Shown here: one piece after another, positions 31,635 to 41,877 of the stretch | Numbering within the stretch: the stretch's first letter is position 1 | Layout: every line of letters begins with the position of its first letter | Assembly (NCBI GenBank): GCA_025359805.1 | Contig: JANYDU010000009.1 | Span: 1 to 64,000, forward strand | Direction of reading: 5' to 3' | Source of the DNA: Bacteroidota bacterium | Lineage (GTDB): Bacteria; Bacteroidota; Bacteroidia; UKL13-3 | Length of the DNA: 64,000 nucleotides | Program-made: the position numbers and the translations under genes | Notes under the pieces: model-generated | Database searches by the model: none | Told to the model about the DNA's origin: nothing | Seen by the model: only the letters and a program-made list of their open reading frames with translations

Positions 31635-33314
31635 TTAGGCCGATTTTGATTCTTTCAAAAACTTTTCTACCAAATCATCATTAGAAACTACTCTACTGAT
31701 ATGCCCCAAAAGATGTTCTAAATCTTCTGAGCGTAATCGATCTCTAACAGAAGAAAGTGCTTCAGTAACTTTTAAATTGATACCTCGTTCTTGTAAATCA
31801 ATATAAACTTTTCTGATTAATTTTGCGCCTTCCATATCTACTTCTGGAGAAGAACTTAAATCCCAAATTACTAATTTGAGATTGGATGGTGATGAAAGTA
31901 TTTTTGCCCAAATAGCTTTTCTAATATTATCTGTATTAAAGTAAAGCAAAGGAGCCTCCACTCTAAAAATTAATACCCCAGAAATGGTTTCATTATCAGC
32001 ATGACGTTTTAAATCTGAATATCTTTTTGTTCCTGGAATTCTTCCCAAAAAAGCTACATTGGGATTGGATATAGATTTAATTAATAATAATAAAGTAGCA
32101 ATAGCGCCAATTAGCACACCTTTTAAAATGCCTAGAATAATAACACTGATAAAGGCAATCATTGCAATTAAAAAAGCATTCAAATCTACTTTACGTGTTC
32201 TATTGAGTTCTTTAAAATCAATTAAATTTTTTATAGCCACTAATACAATTGCTGGCAAAATTACAACAGGCAAACGTTGCATAAATCCAGTTAAAAATAA
32301 TAAACAAAAAGCGATGGATGCAGATGCAAATACTAATGCCATTGGGGTTTTTGCACCAGCTTCGTCATTCACTGCACTTTGCGATAATCCACCTGTAACT
32401 GGAAATCCATGCCCGAATGCGTTAGCCATGTTTGCAATACCTAAAGCGAGTAATTCTTGTCGCGCATCTATTTCATATCCATTTTTTTGCGCAAAGGTTT
32501 TTGCAGCCGAAACGCTTTCGATATAAGCTAAAAGAAAACAGGCAAATGCGAGTGGAAGTACTTCGTCAATATCGTTTACTTTTATGGATGGAATATAAAG
32601 CTCGGGCAAACCTGATGGTAATAATCCAACTGTGCCAAATCCCATATTACCTATTGAGGTAAATGATATAAGTAGAATAGAAATGATAACTACAATGATA
32701 GCAATGGGCTTTCCGGGAAATATTTTTTCGCCAACTATTAAAATAGCAATAGCTGATATTCCAAAAATAAAAACCGGCAAATTGGTTTCTGGCAATTGTT
32801 GAAAGAGTAAAGATAATCGTTCAAAAAAATGATCTCCACCACCTTTCACACCAAATAATTTTGGCAATTGTGTGAGCCCAATAGTAATTGCAGCACCTGC
32901 TTTAAAACCGAGTAAAACGGTTTGGCTGATAAAACTTATAAATCCACTTAACCTCAATAAATAGGCAATAATACTCATTGCTCCAAATACTAATCCTGTA
33001 AGCGAAGCAATATCAGCCCAACGATGAATATCACCATTTGCCATTGCAGAAATAGTACTTCCAATTACTAAAGAAATTGCGGCAGTAGGGCCAATAGCAA
33101 TTTGTTTTCCTGTTCCCAACATGGCATAAAAAACTCCGCCTATTAAGTATCCATAAACTCCATATTGAGGTGGCAATCCTGCCAATGCAGCGTATGCTAA
33201 AGAAATAGGAATTGCAAAAGCGGCTAAAGTAATTCCTGCAAAAGCATCACTACTTAAAGTTTTTAAAGAGTAATTTTTTATCCAACTTGAGATAGGGAAA
33301 AATTTATTTAGCAT
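31635..33314 (-). CDS. SulP family inorganic anion transporter with STAS domain
   Basis: 'AFAIPISLAYAALAGLPPQYGVYGYLIGG', 'AFGHGFPVTGGLSQSAVNDEAGAKTP', C-terminal STAS. Confidence 0.95.
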   Translation of the reverse strand: MLNKFFPISSWIKNYSLKTLSSDAFAGITLAAFAIPISLAYAALAGLPPQYGVYGYLIGGVFYAMLGTGKQIAIGPTAAISLVIGSTISAMANGDIHRWADIASLTGLVFGAMSIIAYLLRLSGFISFISQTVLLGFKAGAAITIGLTQLPKLFGVKGGGDHFFERLSLLFQQLPETNLPVFIFGISAIAILIVGEKIFPGKPIAIIVVIISILLISFTSIGNMGFGTVGLLPSGLPELYIPSIKVNDIDEVLPLAFACFLLAYIESVSAAKTFAQKNGYEIDARQELLALGIANMANAFGHGFPVTGGLSQSAVNDEAGAKTPMALVFASASIAFCLLFLTGFMQRLPVVILPAIVLVAIKNLIDFKELNRTRKVDLNAFLIAMIAFISVIILGILKGVLIGAIATLLLLIKSISNPNVAFLGRIPGTKRYSDLKRHADNETISGVLIFRVEAPLLYFNTDNIRKAIWAKILSSPSNLKLVIWDLSSSPEVDMEGAKLIRKVYIDLQERGINLKVTEALSSVRDRLRSEDLEHLLGHISRVVSNDDLVEKFLKESKSA

Positions 33315-33363
33315 GATATGATTTTGATTCCAACACCAATGCAAAATAATATTTATAAAACAT

Positions 33364-33395
33364 AAAAGCCCTCTGAATTTCTCCAGAGGGCTTTT
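33364..33395 (-). terminator. Terminator of the CHRD gene
   Basis: aaaagccctctg/cagagggctttt, 12-bp arms. Confidence 0.8.
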
Positions 33396-33414
33396 AATTA
33401 AAATAGACTAAGAT

Positions 33415-36400
33415 TTAATTTTTTAATAATTTTACATGAGATGCAGCTTGTCCGTTAAGTTGCAATTCGACAATATAAAATCCGTTATTAAGTGTTGAGG
33501 TGTTTAAAGTAATTTCATTATTACCAGTTGTTACGTTGGCATTTTCTGTGACTACTATACGTCCGTTTAAATCATAAATTACAACTGTTGCTTTTGCATT
33601 TTCTTTTGCATCAAGCTTAACAGTTAATCTGTCATTAACAGGATTAGGATATACACTTACTGAAGAACCCTTTGTTAACAATTGCTCAGCAATACCAATT
33701 ATAGTTGCTGATGAAATGCGATAGTATCTCATTAATTGTCCGCGTATTTCTCCATTTGCAAATGTTGATGTATGAATATTTACATAAGTGCTATCGTTTC
33801 TACGCATAGCTATTGAAGTCATATCGTTAAATCCATCAGCACCTTTTGAATATTTGTAACTTCCATTATTTGTGAAAGGATCCAAATCAATTAATACTCC
33901 ACCTGCTTGACCTTTTACTCCTGCATGAATATGACCTGAAGAAACAGTTCCTTGCAAATTATCAAATGAAACCATGGTATGTAAATTGGTTCTATCTCTA
34001 TCGTAAGAAGCAATTGCAGTTCCTAAAGCAGTACTTGTTGTTGATGCTTGTGTGCCATTTAATTCTGCTATATAACCCTCACGTGCTAAACGATAAACTT
34101 GTCCGCGTAGTTCACCATTAGGATTATTTGTTGTATGAATAACAAGGTATAAATTACCTTTTAATAATTCACTAAGCATGGTATTGTTTAATGGTTCAGC
34201 ATCGTTTTTAGTCCAAATTCCTGAAATAGTATTTCCTGAAATAGTGAGTGTTTTCACAACAGGACCATTTGAGATTATATTAGCATTATGAAAGTGTGCA
34301 GCAGTAGCGGCACTTGCTAATCCGGTAAACAATACCTTGTATGTTAATGTATCCATGGTATTGTTTAATGATAGTGTTGAAACAGCATATCCATTAGAAA
34401 TTTGAGTTGGAGTTCCTCCTGCATTTACAATTCCTTGTTGGTTCATCCAAGCATCAAAACGAAGATTTTTTGTGGTTCCAACTTGTCCTCTTATTTCTCC
34501 GCCAGGAAATGCAGCAGTATGAATGTTTAAATAAATACTATCAGTCATTAATGCTGCCAATAAATTAGTCCATGTTGGAGTTGAAAGTGTTACACCACCA
34601 ACAAGTGAAGTACTATCCATTCCTATTAATCCTGAAAGATCTAAAATAACACCACCACTTTGTCCTGATTTACCTGTATGTAAGTGAGCACTTGCAATTT
34701 TATTTGATAAGTTAGTTACTACTTTCACTACTGCAGTATCGCCTTTCATACCAAAATTGATAGAGGCATGACCAGTTGCTGTTGATGCTGTTGCAGCTTG
34801 TGTTCCATTAATTACGGCTTCAAAACCCCAATCAGATTCTAATTTAACTGTACCTAAAATTTCAACAGCTGGATTTGTAATAGTATGTGCAGCAACATAT
34901 AAGTTACCTTGAATAAAATCAGCAAGCAAACCTGTAAGTTGAGTTCCGGTTAAGAAACTTCTAACGGTATTGCCACTCACTTTTCCATCAAAATCAATAA
35001 TTACATTTCCTCCAGTACGTGCATTGTGAATATGAATCCCATTCAATGCACTTGTTAATTTTGCATAACTGATTGTGAAATAAAGAGTGTCGCGAGTTGA
35101 GTTTAACATAAATGCAGCAACACCATTTCCGTTTGTAGTAACGCCAGGTGCAGCTTGTAATCTTGCAGAGAAAGTTAAACGATCAGCTAAAAAATCTGGA
35201 TTTTGAATTGGAGGAGGAGTCATTGATGGAGAGGAAATTTTATAATCTCTCATTAATTGTCCGCGAATTTCTCCACCTGCAAAATTGTTTGTATGAATAT
35301 TAATATACATACTATCATTTCTTCTTAACGCAAGTGATTGAGTATTATTAAATCCGGTAGCGCTTGTCCAATAGTTATAAAATCCATTATTAGTTGGAGT
35401 TGTTAAATCATAAACCACAGGACCTGATTGACCTTTTTTACCAGTATGAAAATGTGCTGATGCAAATGGAGAAGTTAAATCATCAAAAGAAATCATATAA
35501 TGAAGATTGGTTCTATCTCTATCATAAGAGGCAATTGCCGAACCTTTTGCACGAGATAATGTAGATGCTTGTGTTCCGTTTATTTCGGCAATAAAACCTT
35601 CACGAGCCAAACGAACTACTTGTCCTCTCAATTCACCATTAGCGTTACTATCAGTATGAATTACTAAATATAATCCACCTTCAATTAGTTGGCTAATTAG
35701 TGCATTTGTTAGTGGATTTGTTACATCTGTTTTTGTCCAAATTCCTGAAATTGTATTTCCAGTAATTGTTACTGGTTTAACAACAGGGCCACTTGCATTG
35801 GCTTCTGCATTATGAAAATGTGCAGCATTGGCATTGCTTGATAAACCTTTAAAAAACACGCTGTATTTTAACGTATCCATAGTGTTATTAATCCATAATG
35901 TTGAAATGCCATAACCAGTAGATGCTTTAGCAAGGCTACCACCTCCAGCAATTATTGCAGCAGGGTTCATCCAAGCATCAAAGCGAAGCGTTTTTGTTGT
36001 GCGAACTTGTCCTCTTATTTCTCCACCAGGAAAAGCAGCAGTATGGATATTTAAATAGATGCTATCATTTAATAATGCAGCCATTAAGGTTGTCCATGTT
36101 AGTGCAGAAATAGAAACTCCTCCAACAATTGAACTACTGTCTGTTGCAATTAATCCAGATAAATCTAAAATAACTCCACCGCTTTGTCCGGCTTTACCAG
36201 TATGTAAATGTGCACTGGCTATTTTGTTTGATAAATTAGTTGCCACTCTTATGATTGCGGTATCACCCTTCATTCCAAAATTTACAGATGCTCTGCCAAT
36301 TGCAACAGATGCTGTAGATGCTTGTGTTCCATCAATGGAAGCTTCAAATCCCCAATCAGATTCTAATTTAACAGTACCTAAAATTTCAACAGCAGGATTA

Positions 36401-36795
36401 TTAATTGAATGAACGGCAACGTATAAATTACCTTGAATAAAATCCGAAATTAATAATGGTGTAAGTTGACTTCCAGTAATAAAACTTCTTACTGTGTTTT
36501 TTTCAATTTTACCGTCAAAATCAATAATTACATTTCCTCCGGTGCGTGCATTATGGATATGATAACCCGTTAATGGACTGCTTAAGTTTGAAAAACTTGT
36601 AGTAAAATACATGGTGTCGCGAGTGGAATTAAGCATAAATGCAGCAACACCATTTGCGTTTGTGGTAACTCCCTGTGCGGGTTGCAAGCGGGCTGAGAAT
36701 GTAAGCCTATCACTTAAGTGATCTGCTTGTGCAGACATTGTGCTTAACATTGTAGTTAGTATTAAGCCCAGTGTTGAAAGTGTAAATCTTTTCAT
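33415..36795 (-). CDS. Secreted multi-CHRD-domain protein with T9SS type A sorting domain
   Basis: Eight CHRD-like units (H-x-H / 'GEIRGQ' motifs) in a 2x4 arrangement; C-terminal 'VSVYPNPVNDRLTVKL...GFYIVELQLNGQAASHVKLLKN'. Confidence 0.9.
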   Translation of the reverse strand: MKRFTLSTLGLILTTMLSTMSAQADHLSDRLTFSARLQPAQGVTTNANGVAAFMLNSTRDTMYFTTSFSNLSSPLTGYHIHNARTGGNVIIDFDGKIEKNTVRSFITGSQLTPLLISDFIQGNLYVAVHSINNPAVEILGTVKLESDWGFEASIDGTQASTASVAIGRASVNFGMKGDTAIIRVATNLSNKIASAHLHTGKAGQSGGVILDLSGLIATDSSSIVGGVSISALTWTTLMAALLNDSIYLNIHTAAFPGGEIRGQVRTTKTLRFDAWMNPAAIIAGGGSLAKASTGYGISTLWINNTMDTLKYSVFFKGLSSNANAAHFHNAEANASGPVVKPVTITGNTISGIWTKTDVTNPLTNALISQLIEGGLYLVIHTDSNANGELRGQVVRLAREGFIAEINGTQASTLSRAKGSAIASYDRDRTNLHYMISFDDLTSPFASAHFHTGKKGQSGPVVYDLTTPTNNGFYNYWTSATGFNNTQSLALRRNDSMYINIHTNNFAGGEIRGQLMRDYKISSPSMTPPPIQNPDFLADRLTFSARLQAAPGVTTNGNGVAAFMLNSTRDTLYFTISYAKLTSALNGIHIHNARTGGNVIIDFDGKVSGNTVRSFLTGTQLTGLLADFIQGNLYVAAHTITNPAVEILGTVKLESDWGFEAVINGTQAATASTATGHASINFGMKGDTAVVKVVTNLSNKIASAHLHTGKSGQSGGVILDLSGLIGMDSTSLVGGVTLSTPTWTNLLAALMTDSIYLNIHTAAFPGGEIRGQVGTTKNLRFDAWMNQQGIVNAGGTPTQISNGYAVSTLSLNNTMDTLTYKVLFTGLASAATAAHFHNANIISNGPVVKTLTISGNTISGIWTKNDAEPLNNTMLSELLKGNLYLVIHTTNNPNGELRGQVYRLAREGYIAELNGTQASTTSTALGTAIASYDRDRTNLHTMVSFDNLQGTVSSGHIHAGVKGQAGGVLIDLDPFTNNGSYKYSKGADGFNDMTSIAMRRNDSTYVNIHTSTFANGEIRGQLMRYYRISSATIIGIAEQLLTKGSSVSVYPNPVNDRLTVKLDAKENAKATVVIYDLNGRIVVTENANVTTGNNEITLNTSTLNNGFYIVELQLNGQAASHVKLLKN

Positions 36796-36942
36796 ATTTT
36801 TTTAGATTAAATAATTTAACAGACTAATTTACGCAATATAATATGTTTCGGTTTTTTATAGATATAAATGTTTTGATAAATGATTGAAATTAAATGGATA
36901 ATAAAAGGTGACACCTATCAATGCTATGAACATCTGCAATGA

Positions 36943-37881
36943 TTAATTGCTAATTATTATTTTTTGAAGCAATTGAGTATTTTTATTTTTTAGCTGCAAA
37001 AAATAAATTCCTGATTGATGATTTTGAAGAGTAATTTTTATGAGATTATCATGAATTGTTTGTATATCGTTTTTATTCCATTCACTTATTTTTTTGCCCA
37101 TTAAATTGTATAAAATAATGGCATCAACTTCTTCATAATTTATTTTAATAAATAGTTCTGTTGATGCTGGATTTGGATAGATATTACCTATTAATTTTTG
37201 TTCCGCTTTATTAACTCCTACGTTAGTTTTTAAAGCAATGGTTTTCTTTAACGTATAAGCTTGATCTCCTTTTTGAGAGAGGTCGTTATTGGATTCTAAA
37301 GCACCCAAATAAAAAGTAATTGTTCCTACATCACTTGCTGGTGCTATCCATTTAAACGACCATTTATTAAAACCTGTGTCTATCACATTTACTCCTGCAT
37401 ACGTGTGTTCAATCCATGTTTTTTCATAATTACCACATCCACCATTATGAGAAAAATTTTTATTGAGCGCTTGCGTTCTATTGCTATCCATCAAAATTAT
37501 TGTTCCTGGAGTAACAGTAATATCGCTATCCAATATGGGTATCATTTGAAAGCCAGCTCTTAACATATTTGGTTTACTTACAGAAATATTGATGGTATAT
37601 ATATGGTTTGGAATGTATCCGTTTTCGGCACCATCTAAATCCATTATCACTTTTGCTGTTCCTGTATTTACGGTTCCATCATCATGGCAAGTTGGAGTGG
37701 TACAACTTCTATTATTTGGAGGTTCGCCTGCAAAACATGATGGAGGGCCAGAGCTTTTTAATGTTTTTAAAATATTTTTAGATACCTCAATTCCACAAAT
37801 TGTTTTTTGTTTTTCTGATAGTGATGAAAATAAAACAACCAGTAAGATTAACGGCAATAGCACAAGCAATTTGTTTTTCAT
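36943..37881 (-). CDS. Choice-of-anchor/Reeler-like secreted protein with T9SS sorting domain and CX4CH motif
   Basis: 'CTTPTCHDDGTVNTGTAKVIMDLDG...'; C-terminal 'GNIYPNPASTELFIKI...GIYFLQLKNK'. Confidence 0.78.
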   Translation of the reverse strand: MKNKLLVLLPLILLVVLFSSLSEKQKTICGIEVSKNILKTLKSSGPPSCFAGEPPNNRSCTTPTCHDDGTVNTGTAKVIMDLDGAENGYIPNHIYTINISVSKPNMLRAGFQMIPILDSDITVTPGTIILMDSNRTQALNKNFSHNGGCGNYEKTWIEHTYAGVNVIDTGFNKWSFKWIAPASDVGTITFYLGALESNNDLSQKGDQAYTLKKTIALKTNVGVNKAEQKLIGNIYPNPASTELFIKINYEEVDAIILYNLMGKKISEWNKNDIQTIHDNLIKITLQNHQSGIYFLQLKNKNTQLLQKIIISN

Positions 37882-38762
37882 TGTTGTTCGATAAATATTT
37901 TTTTGTACATCACTTCTTCATTTGTTTTAATGGCTAAAAAATAAATTCCTTTTAACGATTTATCTAGATTATTAATGACGAGTTTTTGCATTTCAGTTTT
38001 TTGTTCTGCTTGAAATAAAATTGCCTTTTCTTTTCCCTCTATATCAAACAATGAAATAGTTGTAATGCCCGATTTTTTTAGCTGATATGAAATAGTGAAT
38101 ACGTCTTTTATTGGATTTGGAGAAATGTCAATCACATTATCATCGCTAATATTTTTTATGCTAGTTTCTGTTTTTGGAATAATGGTTAATGATTTTGTAT
38201 ACACCAAATCCCCATTATCAGTCCCATCATTATTGGCGGCAATACTTGCTATATAAAAGGTAACTGAACTTTTGCTTTCTAGGGGAGCTTTCCAACTAAA
38301 TGTCCACTGACCAAGTCCATTAGAAAATGGATTTGTACCAGCAGATTTATAGGTAATATATTTTCGTGTGGCAAATTGATTTGCACCTTCTAAAATTTGT
38401 GTTCGATTGGCATCAGTTAAAATAAAATCTCCTGCATTGCTTGAATCCACATCAAAAAGTGATACGCATTCGAAACCGAATCGTTCAATATTTTCTTGGC
38501 TTAAAGAAACGGTTATGGTATAAGTTTTTCCGGGTTCATAAATAAGTTGGTTGTTGTTAAATTGAACAGTAATGACTCCGTTTCCTGTATTGATTATATT
38601 ATCAGCATGACATCCAACTTTACCACAAGTTGCTTCTTGTGGAGCACTTGTACTTGCTATGGGAGCACCTGTTGAGAAAATTTTGTATGTGTTTGACATC
38701 AATACAAAAATTATACATGCTGTGAATAATAAAGTAACAGTTTTTCTTATTTGCATCATCAA
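37878..38762 (-). CDS. Choice-of-anchor/Reeler-like secreted protein with T9SS sorting domain and CX4CH motif (paralog of the 36943 gene)
   Basis: 'CGKVGCHADNIINTGNGVITVQF', 'DANRTQILEG'; C-terminal 'IDISPNPIKDVFTISY...GIYFLAIKTNEEVMYKKIFIEQQ'. Confidence 0.78.
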   Translation of the reverse strand: MMMQIRKTVTLLFTACIIFVLMSNTYKIFSTGAPIASTSAPQEATCGKVGCHADNIINTGNGVITVQFNNNQLIYEPGKTYTITVSLSQENIERFGFECVSLFDVDSSNAGDFILTDANRTQILEGANQFATRKYITYKSAGTNPFSNGLGQWTFSWKAPLESKSSVTFYIASIAANNDGTDNGDLVYTKSLTIIPKTETSIKNISDDNVIDISPNPIKDVFTISYQLKKSGITTISLFDIEGKEKAILFQAEQKTEMQKLVINNLDKSLKGIYFLAIKTNEEVMYKKIFIEQQ

Positions 38763-38840
38763 ATATAAACTACGTAAACTATAAAGAATTAGATTTGATA
38801 AGAAATCTATAAGGGAAATAATTTCGTAAGTAAGTATGTC

Positions 38841-39260
38841 ATGAAAAATTATTTAATCATTTTATTATTTTTTGTTGGATTAATTGCTTCATGCAAACAT
38901 GATCCAACAGAAGTGCCTGCAAAAGCTAAGACAATTGTTGTAACTCCTATAGATACAACTCATCACGATAGTTCGTCTTGCGATACGGTTAACATAAAGT
39001 ATTCTGTTCAAATCAAAAAAGTGTTAACAAATAATTGTTTAAGATGCCATGGAAGTGCTGTTTATACAACAAAAGGAAGCGGATATAATTATGATGATTA
39101 TACTGTATTAAAATCCGAAGTTGATAATGGAGATGTTTTAAAAGCGATTAATCATACATCAGGTTCAGTTCCCATGCCTTTAGATCAGAGTGCTAAAATT
39201 AGTGATTGTGAAATTAAAATTATAACGATGTGGGTTGCAAATGGAGCACCAAATAATTAG
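38841..39260 (+). CDS. Putative c-type cytochrome lipoprotein (single CXXCH)
   Basis: Lipobox LIASCKH; 'IKYSVQIKKVLTNNCLRCHGS' heme motif, 'GSVPMPLDQSAKISDCEIKIITMWVANGAPNN'. Confidence 0.82.
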   Translation: MKNYLIILLFFVGLIASCKHDPTEVPAKAKTIVVTPIDTTHHDSSSCDTVNIKYSVQIKKVLTNNCLRCHGSAVYTTKGSGYNYDDYTVLKSEVDNGDVLKAINHTSGSVPMPLDQSAKISDCEIKIITMWVANGAPNN

Positions 39261-39387
39261 TTGATTAAATAAAAGCCCTTGATAGTAAAAGTTTTTTTCA
39301 ACGAATAGGAAAACTAACAGAGAATCGAATTCGAAAAACTAAAATCGAACTTAAAAATTGTGATGGATTTATGATTAAGAATAAGAA

Positions 39388-40740
39388 TTAAATTTCTTTT
39401 TCCCATTTAGCTACCACAAAAGTAGCTAAGCAATTTCCAACTACATTCACGGATGTTCTTCCCATATCCATTAAGGCATCAATGGCTAAAATGGCAAATG
39501 CTTTATGTGGGTCGAGTCCCATGGATTGAACAGTTCCCACTAAAATTAAAAAGGAAGCACCACGTACTCCGGCAACTCCTTTTGAAGTTAACATCAATAT
39601 TAAACACATTTGAATTTGTTGTGGAAATGTAAGATCAATTCCACATGCTTGTGCTACAAAAACAGATGCTAATGAAAGGTATAAAGTAGTGCCATCTAAA
39701 TTAAAACTATAGCCAGTTGGCAAAACGAATGCAACCACTTTTCTGGGGATCCCCATTTTTTCTAAATTCTCCATTGCCTTTGGTAATGCCGCTTCCGAAC
39801 TTGCTGTTGCAAATGCAATAGAAACGGGTTCACTAATGGCATCAATAAATTTTTTGAAAGGAAGTTTTACCATAAAGCCAATAGGCACAAAAACAAATAA
39901 TACAAAAACGATAAGTGCAGCATATAAAGTAACCAGTAACATTAACAAATCTTGCAGCACACCTAAACCCATTGAAGCCACCGAATAGGCAATGGCACCA
40001 CCAACTGCAAAGGGAGCAAATTTCATTACCAAATTGGTAAACTTAAACATCACTTCACTTAAACTTTCGGCAAACTCAAGCATTGGTTTTTTCTTATCAC
40101 TTGTAACCATTGCCAATGCAATTCCAAATAAAATACTAAACACTACAATTTGTAAAACCTGATTATCGCCAATTGATTTTGCAATGTTCTCGGGAAAAAT
40201 ATCCAGTATTACGTTATGTGTTTGTTTTTGTTCGAGTAATTGATTTGCTTTTTCAATTTGATTGGGTTGAGCTTGAAGTGATGAACCCACACCTGCCTTT
40301 GAAATATTAATAGCTGCAAGTCCGATGAACAAAGCAAGAGTGGTTACAATTTCAAAATAAATAATTGCCTTTAATCCCATTCTTCCAACTTGTTTTAAAT
40401 TAGAATGACCAGCAATGCCAACCACTAAAGTAGCAAATAAAAGTGGGGCAATAATGGTTTTAATCATTCTTAAAAAAACATCACTCAATACTTTTAACTC
40501 AAGAGCAATTTCTTTAAAATCATGACCGATTTCAATGCCAATAAACATAGCCACTAAAATGCTTGTGGTGAGTGAACGTTTTTTGATAGCATAAAAAATA
40601 AGTACACCAACAATGGCAATTCTTAAACTAGAAAGTAAATAGGTATTGATCTCTAAAATGGCATACCAATGCAAGGCATGAAGCATGGCTATAATCGAAA
40701 TAAATACTATTGTAGTAAGGAGTAATTTTTTTGAATCCAT
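39388..40740 (-). CDS. Dicarboxylate/amino acid:cation symporter (DAACS family)
   Basis: 'MIKTIIAPLLFATLVVGIAGH', 'ATASSEAALPKAMENLEKMGIPRKVVAFVLPTGYSFNLDGTTLY'. Confidence 0.94.
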   Translation of the reverse strand: MDSKKLLLTTIVFISIIAMLHALHWYAILEINTYLLSSLRIAIVGVLIFYAIKKRSLTTSILVAMFIGIEIGHDFKEIALELKVLSDVFLRMIKTIIAPLLFATLVVGIAGHSNLKQVGRMGLKAIIYFEIVTTLALFIGLAAINISKAGVGSSLQAQPNQIEKANQLLEQKQTHNVILDIFPENIAKSIGDNQVLQIVVFSILFGIALAMVTSDKKKPMLEFAESLSEVMFKFTNLVMKFAPFAVGGAIAYSVASMGLGVLQDLLMLLVTLYAALIVFVLFVFVPIGFMVKLPFKKFIDAISEPVSIAFATASSEAALPKAMENLEKMGIPRKVVAFVLPTGYSFNLDGTTLYLSLASVFVAQACGIDLTFPQQIQMCLILMLTSKGVAGVRGASFLILVGTVQSMGLDPHKAFAILAIDALMDMGRTSVNVVGNCLATFVVAKWEKEI

Positions 40741-40774
40741 CACTCCAAGTTTAGATAAAGAGAAGTGTAAAACA

Positions 40775-40806
40775 AAATAGCCCACGATTTTATTCGCAGG
40801 CTATTT
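40775..40806 (-). terminator. Possible terminator of the deoxyhypusine-synthase-like gene
   Basis: aaatagcc/ggctattt inverted repeat. Confidence 0.45.
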
Positions 40807-40827
40807 CAAATTCAAATTTATTTATTT

Positions 40828-41802
40828 TTACCAACCTAATACCCAAGCAAAAATTAATGGTGCTACAATTGTGGCATCACTTTCAACAATAAATTTTGGC
40901 GTATGAATATCTAATTTTCCCCAAGTAATTTTTTCGTTTGGAACGGCTCCGCTATATGAACCATAAGAAGTTGTTGAATCAGAAATTTGGCAGAAGTAAC
41001 TCCAAAACGGAACATCATGCCACTCTAAATCTTGATACATCATTGGCACTACACATATTGGAAAATCTCCAGCAATACCACCACCAATTTGGAAAAATCC
41101 TACTCCTTTTCCTGACGAATTATTTCTATACCAATCAGCCAACCACACCATGTATTCAATTCCGCTTTTCGTGGTTGATGCTTTCATTTCGTTTTTAATA
41201 ATGTACGAAGCAAAAATATTTCCCATAGTAGAATCTTCCCATCCTGGAACTACAATTGGAATATTTTTTTGAGCTGCTGCTAACATCCAACTATCTTTTG
41301 GATCAATCTCATAATATTGTTCCAAATCACCACTCAATAACATTTTATACATAAACTCGTGAGGGAAATAACGCTCGCCTTTATCATCTGCATCTTTCCA
41401 AACTTGGTGAATATGTTTTTGTAACCTGCGAAATGCCTCTTCCTCAGGAATACAAGTATCGGTTACCCTATTGTAATGATTCTCCAATAAATCCCATTCT
41501 TCTTGAGGACTTAAATCGCGATAATTTGGAACACGTTTGTAATGTGAATGTGCAACCAAATTCATAATATCTTCTTCGAGGTTTGCTCCTGTGCAACTGA
41601 TAATGGCTACCTTATCTTGGCGAATCATTTCGGCAAATGATTTTCCGAGTTCGGCAGTACTCATGGCACCCGCCAATGTTACCATCATTTTTCCACCCTC
41701 ATTTAAATGTGTTTCATATCCTTTGGCGGCATCAACCAAAGCAGCAGCGTTAAAGTGTTTGTAGTGTTGTTCAACAAATTTTGAAATAGGTCCTTTATTC
41801 AT
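40828..41802 (-). CDS. Deoxyhypusine synthase family protein
   Basis: 'MMVTLAGAMSTAELGKSFAEMIRQDKVAIISCTGANLEEDI', 'IVPGWEDSTMGN', 'PNEKITWGKLDIHTPKFIVESDATIVAPLIFAWVL'. Confidence 0.9.
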   Translation of the reverse strand: MNKGPISKFVEQHYKHFNAAALVDAAKGYETHLNEGGKMMVTLAGAMSTAELGKSFAEMIRQDKVAIISCTGANLEEDIMNLVAHSHYKRVPNYRDLSPQEEWDLLENHYNRVTDTCIPEEEAFRRLQKHIHQVWKDADDKGERYFPHEFMYKMLLSGDLEQYYEIDPKDSWMLAAAQKNIPIVVPGWEDSTMGNIFASYIIKNEMKASTTKSGIEYMVWLADWYRNNSSGKGVGFFQIGGGIAGDFPICVVPMMYQDLEWHDVPFWSYFCQISDSTTSYGSYSGAVPNEKITWGKLDIHTPKFIVESDATIVAPLIFAWVLGW

Positions 41803-41843
41803 TTCTGTAAATTTTTGCGCAAATATAAGTGAGGTATGTAAAT

Positions 41844-41873
41844 AAAAAAGGAAGTCAATTTCAACTTCCTTTT
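41844..41873 (-). terminator. Terminator of the sigma/anti-sigma operon
   Basis: aaaaggaagt/acttcctttt with an A-run on +. Confidence 0.65.
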
Positions 41874-41877
41874 GTGG

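Noticed and set aside
32059-32662. 155-aa and 76-aa ORFs antisense to the SulP transporter
   Set aside because: Low-complexity Ala/Lys/Ile composition from reverse-reading a membrane protein; no independent support.
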